A stretch of 64,000 nucleotides of DNA from Jacaranda mimosifolia (lineage: Eukaryota; Streptophyta; Magnoliopsida; Lamiales; Bignoniaceae): positions 36,735,404 to 36,799,403 of the forward strand of contig CM032122.1 of the NCBI GenBank assembly GCA_018894105.1, read 5' to 3'. The position numbers and the translations under genes are program-made. Under the pieces are notes generated by a model. The model was not told the origin of the DNA, made no database searches, and was given only the letters and a program-made list of their open reading frames with translations. The number at the start of each line of letters is the position of its first letter. Position 1 is the first letter of the stretch. Of this stretch, positions 34,001 through 46,000 are shown piece by piece.

Positions 34001-37000
34001 GAAGAAATAGTTATAGCAGAAGTGTAAGGTCAATACATGTTATTAGTTTGTAGTATATATTACTTCATCCTAGCTTACTGGTCAAGCTTTTTTAACTATT
34101 TACCATTTAAATTTGATATGCTAGAATCTAGATGTTGGAACATGGGATCCAAATTAAATTCCTTGACTGCATTTTTCTTAGTGAAGTGCTAGCACTATTT
34201 GTTGTTATTGTAACAGATGGACCCCATTCTCGGACCCTCCTTTCTCCGCAACCCCCCACCCCCTAACAAAATAAACAAAATGAAAAAAAAAAAAGGAAAA
34301 GAAAAGAAAAGGGAAGAAGAAAAGAGCAGCATCAAACCATAGTTGTTAAGAGCTCAAGGCGCGCTATAGCGCAGCGCGAAGCGCGCGCTTTGTTGCAGTA
34401 TAGCGCAACGTATGAAAATTATCTTCATTTTCTACGACATAGTTATATACCAAGAATGCTCATAAATTCAAACAATTATAGAACATAAAAGCTGCTAAAT
34501 ATTATAAACTAATAATTAAAAAAAAACTCAATTAGTTCAACAATCTCAAACAAACAAGTTCAAATTAAAGTTTTATAACAAGTTTAATCATCATCTTCAA
34601 ACTCTTCCTCCCCACTCAACTCTTCTGGTCCATCACCACTAGAACAAGACTTATAACCCTCATTATCCTTTTCTTCTTCCTCCTCTTCAGTGTCATCAAA
34701 ACTCATCTCATCTTCTTCTTCATCTATAATACGCAACGTCGACGAAGAAGTTAACTTTTCTTTTCCCTTGGCTTGCATTTTCTCCTTGCCTTTGGAAGTA
34801 GTTGCCTTAGGATTAACTTTGCTTGGCCTTCTCAATAAATCACTTTTAGATCGAGAAGCTCGAGATCTAAAAGTGTAGGCACCTTCATTAACTCCAGTGG
34901 CATTTGCAACATCACCCCATGTTAAATCATCATCACCAAACACCCGAATATCATCTTCATCTTCATCCTCATCCATCCTCCCCACCAACCATTCATTTTC
35001 ATCATCCACAGAATCCAAGATGATTGGATCAATGGAGTCACGCTTGTCATATCGACGAAGCAAAGACCGATTGTACTTGATGTAAACTAAATCATTCAAG
35101 CGTTGTTGTGCCAATCGGTTTCTTTTCTTGGAATGAAGTTGTGGAAAAAGTCATACACCGTAAATTATTAACACAAAAAGTTATAATAAATTAATAAGTA
35201 AATAATTTTAGAAAATATTTCGAACTTACATGTTCAAAAACACTCCAATTTCGTTCACAGCCGGACGAGCTGCAAGTAAGACTAAGAATTTTGATGGCAA
35301 GTTTTTGTAAATTTGGTGTTGAAGATCCAAATGAACCCCACCATTCAGCTAACAATCATAAAAAAAACAAAGGAAAAAACATAAAGTTAGTAAAGTTGCA
35401 TAGAAATTAGAATATAGATAATTATAACCTATTGCATTCACATATTATCTGGTGCTAGCAACTTTCTTTGCCTCTTTGCCATAGCTAAGGAAAAAGTTCC
35501 TTCAGCTTTCTTGTAAATTATGAGCTCATGAGCAATGGCATCTTGTGCAGAAGTATCCTTCACCAATCTATCTATGCAACCATACAAACCCGACATGACT
35601 TCGGTATCTTGTTCAATCTTCTCATTATCATAAAAGAAATACGGGTTCAAGTAATAACCGGCCGTATGCAATGGTTGGTGAAGTTGGCAATTCCATCTTC
35701 GATCAATAATATCAAAAATTTCACTATACCTTTCTTCACTCTTCCCAAACGCAAGGGCAATCTTCTCTTTAGCACTATCCATTGCCTCATAAATATAACC
35801 CATCGGACGTTTTTTCTCTCCATCAACCAATCGAAGAACTTCAATTAGAGGGCCGGCAAGCTTCATTGCATAAGTTACATGCCTCCAAAATCCAGTCGTC
35901 AAGATAATTTTGGCTACATTTTTGCTTGCTTGCTCCTTTGAAAACTTGCTCTTGTTCCATTCATCCGAAGTGAAAATCTTCCTCAAATTTGGTTTTTGCT
36001 TATGAAAGCTCCTCAATGTCAAGATAGCAGTTGCAAAGCGAGTCTTTGCAAGCCTAACCATTTCCTTTTGACCCGTAAATTCCCTCATCATGTTCAACAC
36101 CTGGGTTCGATTGTAGATGTAGCCATTGACATCTATTTGCCTTTCAAGCGTTCTCTTCAAATCAGGTATCTTAAATATATCTTCAAACATCAAATCCAAG
36201 CAATGTGCAACACATGGAGACCAATACAAGTGTTTATATTTCTCCATCAACTTCTCTCCGGCTAGAACATTTGAGCTTGCACTGTCGGTGACAATCTGAA
36301 CTACATTTCCTCTCCAATACGCTGCACAAAGTCATCTAACAACTCAAACATCTTCTCACCTGTGTGTGAGTAGCTGGATGCATCCACAGATTCTATGAAC
36401 ATACTTCCTCTTGGAGTGTTCACTAAGAAATTAATCAAAGACCTCCCTTTTCTATCTCTCCAACCATCAGCCATCAAAGTGCAACCAAATTTCGCCATCT
36501 CTTCCTCATGCTTTTTCAAAATATTCTTTGTGTGCTCCACCTCTTTCTTCAAAGAAGTAACTCTTACCTCGTGATAAGTTGGAGGTTTCATTCCCGCACC
36601 ATATTGCCCAATTGCTTCAATCATAGGCGCAAAGCTATCATAATTAACCGCATTGAATGATATACCGGCATCATACATCCACCTAGCAAACTTTTGGATT
36701 GCATTGCCCCTCAATTTCTTTTTTGTTTCATTGAATTGAGAAGCACTTTCACCTTTCTTTCTCTCCTTGACTACTTCATCGGCATCTTTTGTGAAAAACC
36801 AATCAATCGGGCCCATTTGCTTTAATTTTTTGGTCGACATAGATGTTGATCGATTCGACCCGTGACTAGAAAGTGAACCCATGGACCTCTTCACAATTGA
36901 TTGCACCTCCACATCTTCTTCATCTTGTTCTTCCAATTCTTGATCGGCAATGTCATCAAAATGAGGTATTTTATCAATTGTGTTCTTCACCTTTTGCTTC

Positions 37001-40000
37001 TCTTCTAAATGTTCTTTCATTTCTTGCTTAACACATTCTGGTACTTTCTTACACGCTGCGGCATTTCTATATCCCCCCACAAGATGTTGTTTATGCCTCG
37101 ATATCCCTCCTTTTGTCACTTTATTGCAATAGTTGCACCTTATACCTTCATTGATGTTGTTTGGATTAACCACACTCCCGTGATTCCATCCGGGATCCTT
37201 TCGATTTGTTGCCATTATACAATTTATACTACCTGCTGAAAATTGAAATTGAAGAACTTTCAGCATAATATTCTTCATATTTCATCATATGCTCATCAAA
37301 AACTTCACTATAATTAACTTATTTTAACAACTTCAACATGCAAATAATAAAAAGAATAAAAAACAGCAATTACAAATCTGTTCCACTTCCACAGACTGAA
37401 AAGAGAAACAAAAAAAAAAAAATTGGAACAGAAGTACAGAACAGACTGAAGCAGAAAAATAAGAAAAGTTTAGATAGAAATAAGAAGAAATAAAAAGTTT
37501 AGATAGAATTCTACAAGCAGATAAAAATAAGAAAACTTCAAACACATAGTCACATGCACTATAAAATAGTTGAAGCAAAAAGAAAGAAGTGGAAGAAAAT
37601 GGGGAAAACGAAAAAAAAATGGAAGAGAAGAGGAAATAAGAGAGAAGGAAAAAGAAAGGGAAAAAAAAAACAAAAAAAACAAACCTGGCAGCACCGGCAG
37701 CTGCAGGGGCGGTGGCCGGCGGCAGTGAGGGTGGCGGGCGGCGGCAGCGGTGGTGGTGGCCGGCTGTAATGGTTGCGGTGACAGAAGTGGGTGTGTGGGG
37801 AGTGAGACTGAAGACAGAACTGACCGAAAAAAAAAAAGCCCTAAGCTACCCACTTAAACCCCCAAAACACATTCTGCCCCTGCCTTAGCAACAAGGCGCG
37901 CGCCTCGCGCCTCGTGCTATAGCGCAGATAGCGTGCTGAGGCGCGTGCCTCAGTGCACTTCGGAGCACAGGGCGCTGCGAGGCGCAAGGGCTGCGCCTCA
38001 CTGCGCCTCGCGCGCCTTTTATAAGTATGCATCAAACTCAAATCTTCGTTTTTATTATTTTTTACATTTATAAAGAAAGTTAAGCCACATGATAAATGCC
38101 TCCATATAATCTTTTTATGCTTACATGACTAATTACTTCGAAAGGTTTTTAATTACAGAGAGAAATCTGCATTACTTGTTTGCACATGCGCCATATGCAT
38201 CAAGTCGTGAACTTCTGGTCATGTTTTCTTTCATCTCAGTTCTTTGAAGCAAAGACTCATTGCGTCTTTTTCTCTTGGAGTTGTCAAGTAAATTGTCTCT
38301 ATGATTTGTAAACTTATATCTGGCGTCATGTACTAGTTAGACTGCCTTTATGAATCTGTATATGCCATGGAGATGTCATTGTTGTCACACTATCTGTCTA
38401 TATAGCACATGTTTTCAAGGATGAAACTGCTGCTACAATCACCTGTGTATTTGGTTTTGTTGAAATGCCTTACAGATTTTGTGTATACTTATCTTGCTGT
38501 TTGTGTCTCGTATAAATGGTAGATATTGAATGATTTTGGTTCTGGATAGCTGATGATGGGAAGTGATGTTTCAGTAAACTTGAAGCGAGTCTTTACGATT
38601 GACCTTATTGATTGCAGGAGCGAGCAACGACTGTTATTTTTTTCATTCAATCTATGAGTGAAATTTGTCGGCCTTTCCTGATTGTTACAGCCTCTAGTTC
38701 ATTATCTCAATGGGAAGCTGAGTTTGCACGATTGGTGCCATCAGTTGATGTTGTTGTATATAGTGGAAATATAGACACTCGGAAGAGGATTAGGGCATCA
38801 GAGTTTTATGAAGGAGGTCATGTGATGCTCCAAGTACTCCTGACTTCTGCAGAGGCTGTTATAGAGGTATGGGGATCACTTCTCCTTCACTGTTTAGATG
38901 GCAGGATTCTCTCCTTAATCATTTCCCGTAACAAGTCGAAGCTGAAATGCCTGTGGTTGGTATCAACAATATGGTTTACGACATGTATGATATAGTTTTC
39001 TTTTCAGAAGGGGTTGGGAAGTATTAATGAGGCACTCTATCTACCTACTTACCAGTGCTTATGCCTCTCCTTAATATGGTCTTCTACATCAATAATGCAG
39101 GATCTAGACATATTCAGAAGCATAAAATGGGAAGCAATTGTAATTGATGAGTACCAGCACTACGAGATATCAAATGATCTCGGACAAATTAAGATGCTCA
39201 CTGCAGAATCGAGGATACTTCTGGTCAATGGTCAAATAAAGGTGTGTTTCCATCTTGGTCATGATCTTTTTCTTCATTGTAATTTTTGGTTAACTTTCCT
39301 GTTTGAACTTCTCAGGATACAACATCTGAATACCTTAAAATACTATCGTTACTTGAATCTGATGGTGATTTTGATAAACTAAGCGGCTTGAAGTCTGAGA
39401 CAAATGACAATCTTTGTAAATTGAAAGATAGATTGTCCCGTTTTATTGCGTATGGAAGCACTTCTCAAGTATCCAAGTTCCTTGAGTATTGGGTTCCTGT
39501 TGAGATATCAAATTATCAGCTTGAGCAGTATTGTGCTACACTCCTTTCTAACTCTATTCCTCTTCGCTCTTGTTCAAGAAATGATCGAGTTGGGGCTTTC
39601 CGAGATATTCTTCTTACCGTTCGAAAGGTTTGCTCGGTCATTCAATTACATTACTACATGAATATCTAGTTATAGTTTTGATATATATATGTTTGCTGCG
39701 CATTTTCAATAGTCTTGAAGCCAAAAAGCCATGACTATAACGACAAAGAGTAGCTTTTCATGTCATTTGGAAACTGTGGATTCCTCTTCTGTGATTGCTA
39801 ATGCCTGATATTGGATTTTTATAAATGGTTGCAGTTGCCACTAATGGAATCATGGCCAATCTACTTCTCATCTTTTATGTTGCAAAGTTGCACTTTAATG
39901 TTTAGATGTTTTGTGTAGTAATGTGTTTGAGATTCTGATTACATGTCATTCGTTTACAGTGTTGTGATCACCCTTATCTTCTGGACTCATCTGTACAAGA

Positions 40001-43000
40001 ACGCTTGATTGCTGAGCAGCGTCCTGCTGCTGAGCTTTTGGACATTGGGATAAAAGCGTGCGGCAAATTACAAGTACTTGACTCTATGCTTGCAGAGATT
40101 AAGGCTCGAGGGTTACAAGTACTTGTACTTTTTCAGGTATATCATATGAGTGAATTTTTTCTGAGAACATGCACGAGTTACTTATTGAAGTGAGCATCTT
40201 ATTTAGTTATTCTTACTTGTGTTCCTGCCTTTTATTTTGCCATAGAGGTTTATTGCATGTATTTTTATTGGTTGTAACATTAATTGCCTTTACTATTTTA
40301 TGACAGTTAATTAATGGCTCAGGAGGGGCATCAAACGGTGATATATTGGATGATTTTCTGCGCCAAAGGTTTGGTCAAAATACTTATGAGCGTATTGATT
40401 CTGGGGTTATTCCTTCCAAGAAGCAAGCTGTTGTGAATCGATTTAACAAGAAGGAAACTGGACAGTTTGTTTTCCTATTGGAAAATCGTGCTTGTTCTTC
40501 TATCATTAAACTTTCATCACTGGATATTATTGTCATATATGATAGTGACTGGAATCCAGCAAACGATTTGAGGACACTGCAGAAAATATCAATTGATTCA
40601 AAAGTTGAGCAGATCAAAGTTTTCAGGTTATATTCATCCTACACTGTTGAGGAAAGGGCCCTAATTCTTGCAAAGCAAAATTTAAATCTTGATAATAATT
40701 TACAAACTTTTAGCCGGACCACAAGTGATACTTTGCTCTCCTGGGGTGCAACATATCTGTTCAGCAAATTAGATGAATATCATGCTGATAGCAACTCTAC
40801 TTTGGGTTTAAACTTTTCATCTGGGCAAGTGCTTTTGAATGAAGTTACAGAGGAGTTCCGGGCCATACTTTCTGGAAGTTGTAAAACTGAATCCAATTCT
40901 GTCATTTCAAAAGTTAAGTTGGGCGTTGGAAGCTATAATACAAATGCCCCGATGCTTGGTGAGGCAAAAGTTCATCTGAAAGATGGAGAAGAGCCTCATG
41001 TTTTCTGGAGAAACTTGTTGGATGGGAAAAATCCACAGTGGAAACATTTAAGGGCGCCAAGTCCACGGAATCGGAAGAGAGTTCATTACTTGGATGTTTC
41101 TCCTAGTAAATCAGTAACTGAGAAAGATGATGTGGTAAAGAAGCGTAAAAAGATGGTCAATGAAAATTTGGATCCAGCCTTAGTTCAAGTCGAATTAGGT
41201 GGGCACCAGTTGACTCAAGTTGCTGCGTCTAAGGGAGGTAATAAATATCCCGAGTCTCTCATTTCTCCACCTAATGATAGAATTTTTGTTATGCATTTTA
41301 TAATTGTTCTCAATTCACTATATTTTGTTGTCTGTTAGAGAAGCATTTTATAGTTTATATTCATAAACACCATGTTACTAAAAATTTCTTATGTTGAAGG
41401 ACGGCCTTCTACAATCAAAGCCTGTAATCAATCTCAAGATTTGCAAAAAGAGGACATCATTTCCAACAATAATCCAAATATCTTGTCTGGTCAGAGCTCT
41501 TCCTGTGATGAGGTTTCTGCGGGTGTGTCAGAGGAAAGAATATATGAGCAGAAGAGCCACCACACTTCTCTGCAAGGGGAAATCACAAGACTATGCCAAA
41601 TTCTTAAACTTTCGGTAGCGATTTCCTTTTTCTTCTTGGTACTTCATTGTTTTTGGTGGTATATGTAGTCTGAGTTGCATGGTAATGTTGACCAAGTGAT
41701 TCATGCAACATCAGTGCATTTTTTTATTGCCCAGAATACTCGTAAAATTTAACTCATGAATGAGAAAATCATCTTTTTCTGAGTGGAAACAAGAGGGATG
41801 CAAACAACTGGATAAACAGACACATCCTATCTGGTACCATACCTCATATCTGCAGTTGACGGCCCAAGCTGAGCAGAAATGCAATTTCATGTCAATTTGG
41901 ATTTGTCTGCTTTGACTTTGGTGGCGAAGATGTTAACTGGTCTAACTAGATGGTGGGGTTTGGGGGGGAGGGGGGAGCAAGCATAGTGGGAGAGAAGAAA
42001 AATGAGTGATATAAATGGTAGATTGATGTCTGTTATTTTTAGGTGTGTAATGGTATCATCATGAGCCAAACTTCATGCTTGATCATCACCCAAGGGGTGC
42101 TTACCATGTTGCTTTAATATCTGATGTGTTATGTTACAATCTGATGATCCAAATGGTGCTGGAAGGGTGTCTCAGTGTGAGACTTCACTTTTATGCTCCG
42201 ATAATTCTTTGGTGCAGCCTCTTACCTTGTAATGCCTTCTGACTAGGATACTCTTTCTTTAATCATTGTAATTGAAATTTACATGCCAATTTTTTGTCTA
42301 AAACAAATTGTTCACCGAAGTCCTGCAGAACCCAACCCAGGCCCCCCGCCCCCAACCCAATCTGAATTTTTCATTTTCTTGATTACTGAAATGAAAGGAA
42401 TAATAATTTTCTTGTCAAGTTCTAGGAGTTTGAAGTGATAGTTATTGTCTGAAATGAACTTTTAAACCTCATGGTGACATAAGATCTCCCTATTTATTAG
42501 TTACTCCCTGATCTGTCCACATCTCAAATGCAGGATGATGTCACTCATGTGGCGAGAACATTTCTGGAATATATCATCAAGAATCACCATGTTAACAGTG
42601 ACTCACCGCCAATTGTGCAGGCTTTCCAAATTTCTCTGGTCAGTTTCTTTTCTGTGCATATTAACAGATTCATAAAACCTAAATAGATAAATAGGTGTAT
42701 GGCAACGTACTTCAAGCTTGCATGTAGTGCTTTTACCATTATAATTTTAGATCTTTCCTATTGAATAATATCACAAAAAAATTTGTGTTCCTTTGCTATT
42801 GACCAGTGTTCTAAGAGGCTTTAGGTGTTGTGCATGATGTTCACATGCTTTGGTGCAGGCTAGGGCCGCATGAATTTTTATCTCTATATATTTAGAAAAT
42901 AAAAAATTATATATAATTTTTTAAACATAAGCCCATGTTTTCAAACAATAATAGGAATAAGATTATGAACAAATGTAAGTGTAAAAGGCATAACCATGAA

Positions 43001-46000
43001 GAATAAGAAAAATCTAAGTTGATAGGTCATGCCTTGGCCCTGGTGGGGTCCCTGAGCAAGGTGCAACATAAAATACAACCAAACAAAAATCTCACGTCTA
43101 TGAAATGTTGCTCAACAAGACAAAACTTCCTAAACACACTTTGAAGGAAATAATAATTCCAGTAACTGAACAATGGCTCCTTAGAATGTGGTAACATCGG
43201 CACCTTTGGTTTTGTTAATTCTTTTCTGTATTTGGAATATCAACTGGGGGTCAGTTTGGTAACCCAACAAGTACCGTATATATGTTTAAGGTACAATACA
43301 ATCAATAACCTGAAGTAATAATGTGATAATCTATAAAACTTAAAAATGGCTTCTCAGTATGTGCTAATCTTAGCTCCTTTGGCTTTGTTAATTTCTTTTG
43401 TATCTGAAATATCTAGAAGGGGTAAGTTGAAAGCCCAAAAAGCACTTTAAATACGCTTAAGTTACAAAATGATCAATAGCCCAAGTAACAATATGATAAT
43501 TTATAACTAGACTATAATGTGACTATAACAACAAAAATTGGTGGAAAGTCTGAAAACCACCATAACAAAAACATAACAAAAACCAAAAGTAGTTTTGAGA
43601 CCTGTTATATCACAAAGTTTCCATATGACATAATGAAATAATTACAGTCAACATCGTTCAAAGAATATATTTACTATGTATTGTGAATATTATATAGACT
43701 GAGGACCATAAGTTTACAAAGTATTGTAATATAGTGCACATACTGAAGACCAATTTACTAAATATTATGATATGGTACATATACTAAAGATCATAATTGT
43801 TGTGCATTTACTAAAGATTGTAGATGTTTACATAACTTTATTAGAGGTGTAAATTTATACAATACTAAAATTATCCTATAATACATACACTAAACGTTAA
43901 ACTTTAACATAGATAAAGTACTATAGTTTATAAATATGTTAAATATTAACCTTAAGCATGAATAATACCATTGTAAAAAGCTTGCCCCTCGTGCGCTGTA
44001 GGTCATCTGTGGGTTTGTGGATTTCACTAAATTGTGCTCCCCAATGTGCTTTTTGGGTTTCACTAACATTAAGGTCTTGTGCTATAAATTCAGAAAGTAT
44101 GTTTATTCTATTCTCAAATAAATAAAAAGCAGCTGCACCTACACTCCCACATTAAAGTAGCACTTGAGTCAGTGCAGCTGTTGCCACCACCATAGCTCTC
44201 AAACATCATTACTGTGAAGTGGGGGATGAAGATTTCGATGGTGATGATTACTTATTAGAGTTGTTATGGAACTTTGGCTTAAATTTCTTTGTTTGTGTTT
44301 GTTATACAATTTAAGTTATCTTTTATTATTAATTTTTATGTTAGATGTTTATATGTTTTACAATTGTTTAAATTTATTGGCATTCATGGTGTATAGCTAT
44401 ATTATAAAATATGAAATTATTTTCATATGGTGCACTTTATTTTAATGAAGCTGCACTTTGTATGCTTTGTAGCCCCAAAAGACCTTTGCACTAAAGCACT
44501 CTTAACAACTTGAATATTACTTGTACAGAACTAGTGCATTACTGGAAGCTATAATGTAACACTTATACTAAACGTCACTTATACATTACTAAAGATATCA
44601 TGTAATGCATATACTAAATGTTGACTTTAAACATAAGTAAAATATTCACATAACTGTACTCTTACTATAGATTTTCATGTAGAGAACACCTTATATACAC
44701 TTAAAGATCATTTCTGTTTTTTTTCTAATACTCTCTCAACTTGAACTAGCTATATTGAGTTATATCAAACAAAAGTAAGTATGAAGCTACATTTTTTTTC
44801 AAATATATTTCCTAATTTATAACACAAATAATCCCCCCAGTTGTCTCCATGTTATTGACTTAAAATGCCACTAACTCTTGATTTATTTTGTAACTTATTA
44901 AACAAATAACCACAGTCCATGATCTAGAATTAATACTTCATAATCTATATTCTCTAAAATTTTATTTAATTAAATAATTATAGTAAAAAATTAATATTAT
45001 AATAATATTTTGTGGTTGTTACGTTCTTCACCCTTCAAATGAGTTTAGTCCTTTAAACATACCTTTTGCTTTTACGTCATAAACTATTAATCTGGTATCA
45101 TCATCATGCTTTGGGCCCGATGGTCCATCGGATGTCAGAATTGTGTATAAACCTATTGAATACAAAACCTAACAACTTAATTTAAAAAAATATCTCATTG
45201 ATGCATCCCTTTAGCCAAAATTTATAAGATGTTCATTTCTTTAGGTTTTAGTTCATGTAGGGTGGGGCATTACAACAATTTATCATGCCTTAGGCCCTGA
45301 AGTCTATTGGACGTGAGAAATGCATATAACCTACTGAGTGCAATATGAAATTGGGCTATGAACTTTTTGTCCCAGATGAATATTCAATGAAGCCACATGG
45401 TTTTTTAGCTCAAGATTATAAAGTGTTAATATTAGTATTTAGTTCACGTGAAATGGGGCATCCCAATTATACCCATTTTAGAATGCGACATCCTCATTGC
45501 GGCGTGATAAAACCCATGATCAGTCACTAGATGTAGGGATTCTAGATTTACTCTTGTGTATGTAGTACTTTGTTCCATGGGTTTAAGAGAGGGGTCCCAC
45601 ACGTGTAGCAATTTATCCCAGTTATACCCATTTTTGAATGGGACATCCTCATTGCGGCGTGATAAAATCCATGACGGTCCCTAGATGCTGGGATTCTAGA
45701 TGTACTCATGTATGCCTTTGTCCCATGGGTTCAAGAGAGGGGTCCCAGTCCCACACATGTAGCAATTTGACATGTATAACACTTAGTTTCTGATACTCCA
45801 ATGGGCTATTGGCTCTAATACTATTAGTGTCTGATATTCCTATGGGCTATTGGCTTTGATACCATTTGTTGCATCCTATGCCTGCGGGCTGATTAGATGC
45901 AAGAATTCCTACAAAACCTACTAAGTCAAACTTGAAATTGAGGTATGAACAATTTGCTTAGAGGGAAATATTCAATGGATACATATGGTTTTTAGCCAAA

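Larger units (their letters stand above)
32713..41237 (+). other. Degenerate SNF2 helicase-like core of the MOM1-like gene
   Basis: The position of the ATP-binding GxGKT motif reads AVVFDDQERATTVIFF across an exon junction, without glycine-lysine-threonine. The DEAH position reads VIDEYQHYE. The second-lobe block is FVFLLENRACSSIIKLSSLD and YDSDWNPANDLRTLQKISID, without the RAGGxGxN and QxxxRxxRxxQ signatures. The surrounding residues remain recognisably SNF2/CHD3-like. Confidence 0.85.

Noticed and set aside
37470..38041. Open frames at the right end of the intronic hAT element
   Set aside because: They come from polypurine/polypyrimidine and GCGC-rich subterminal DNA of the transposon and have low-complexity translations.
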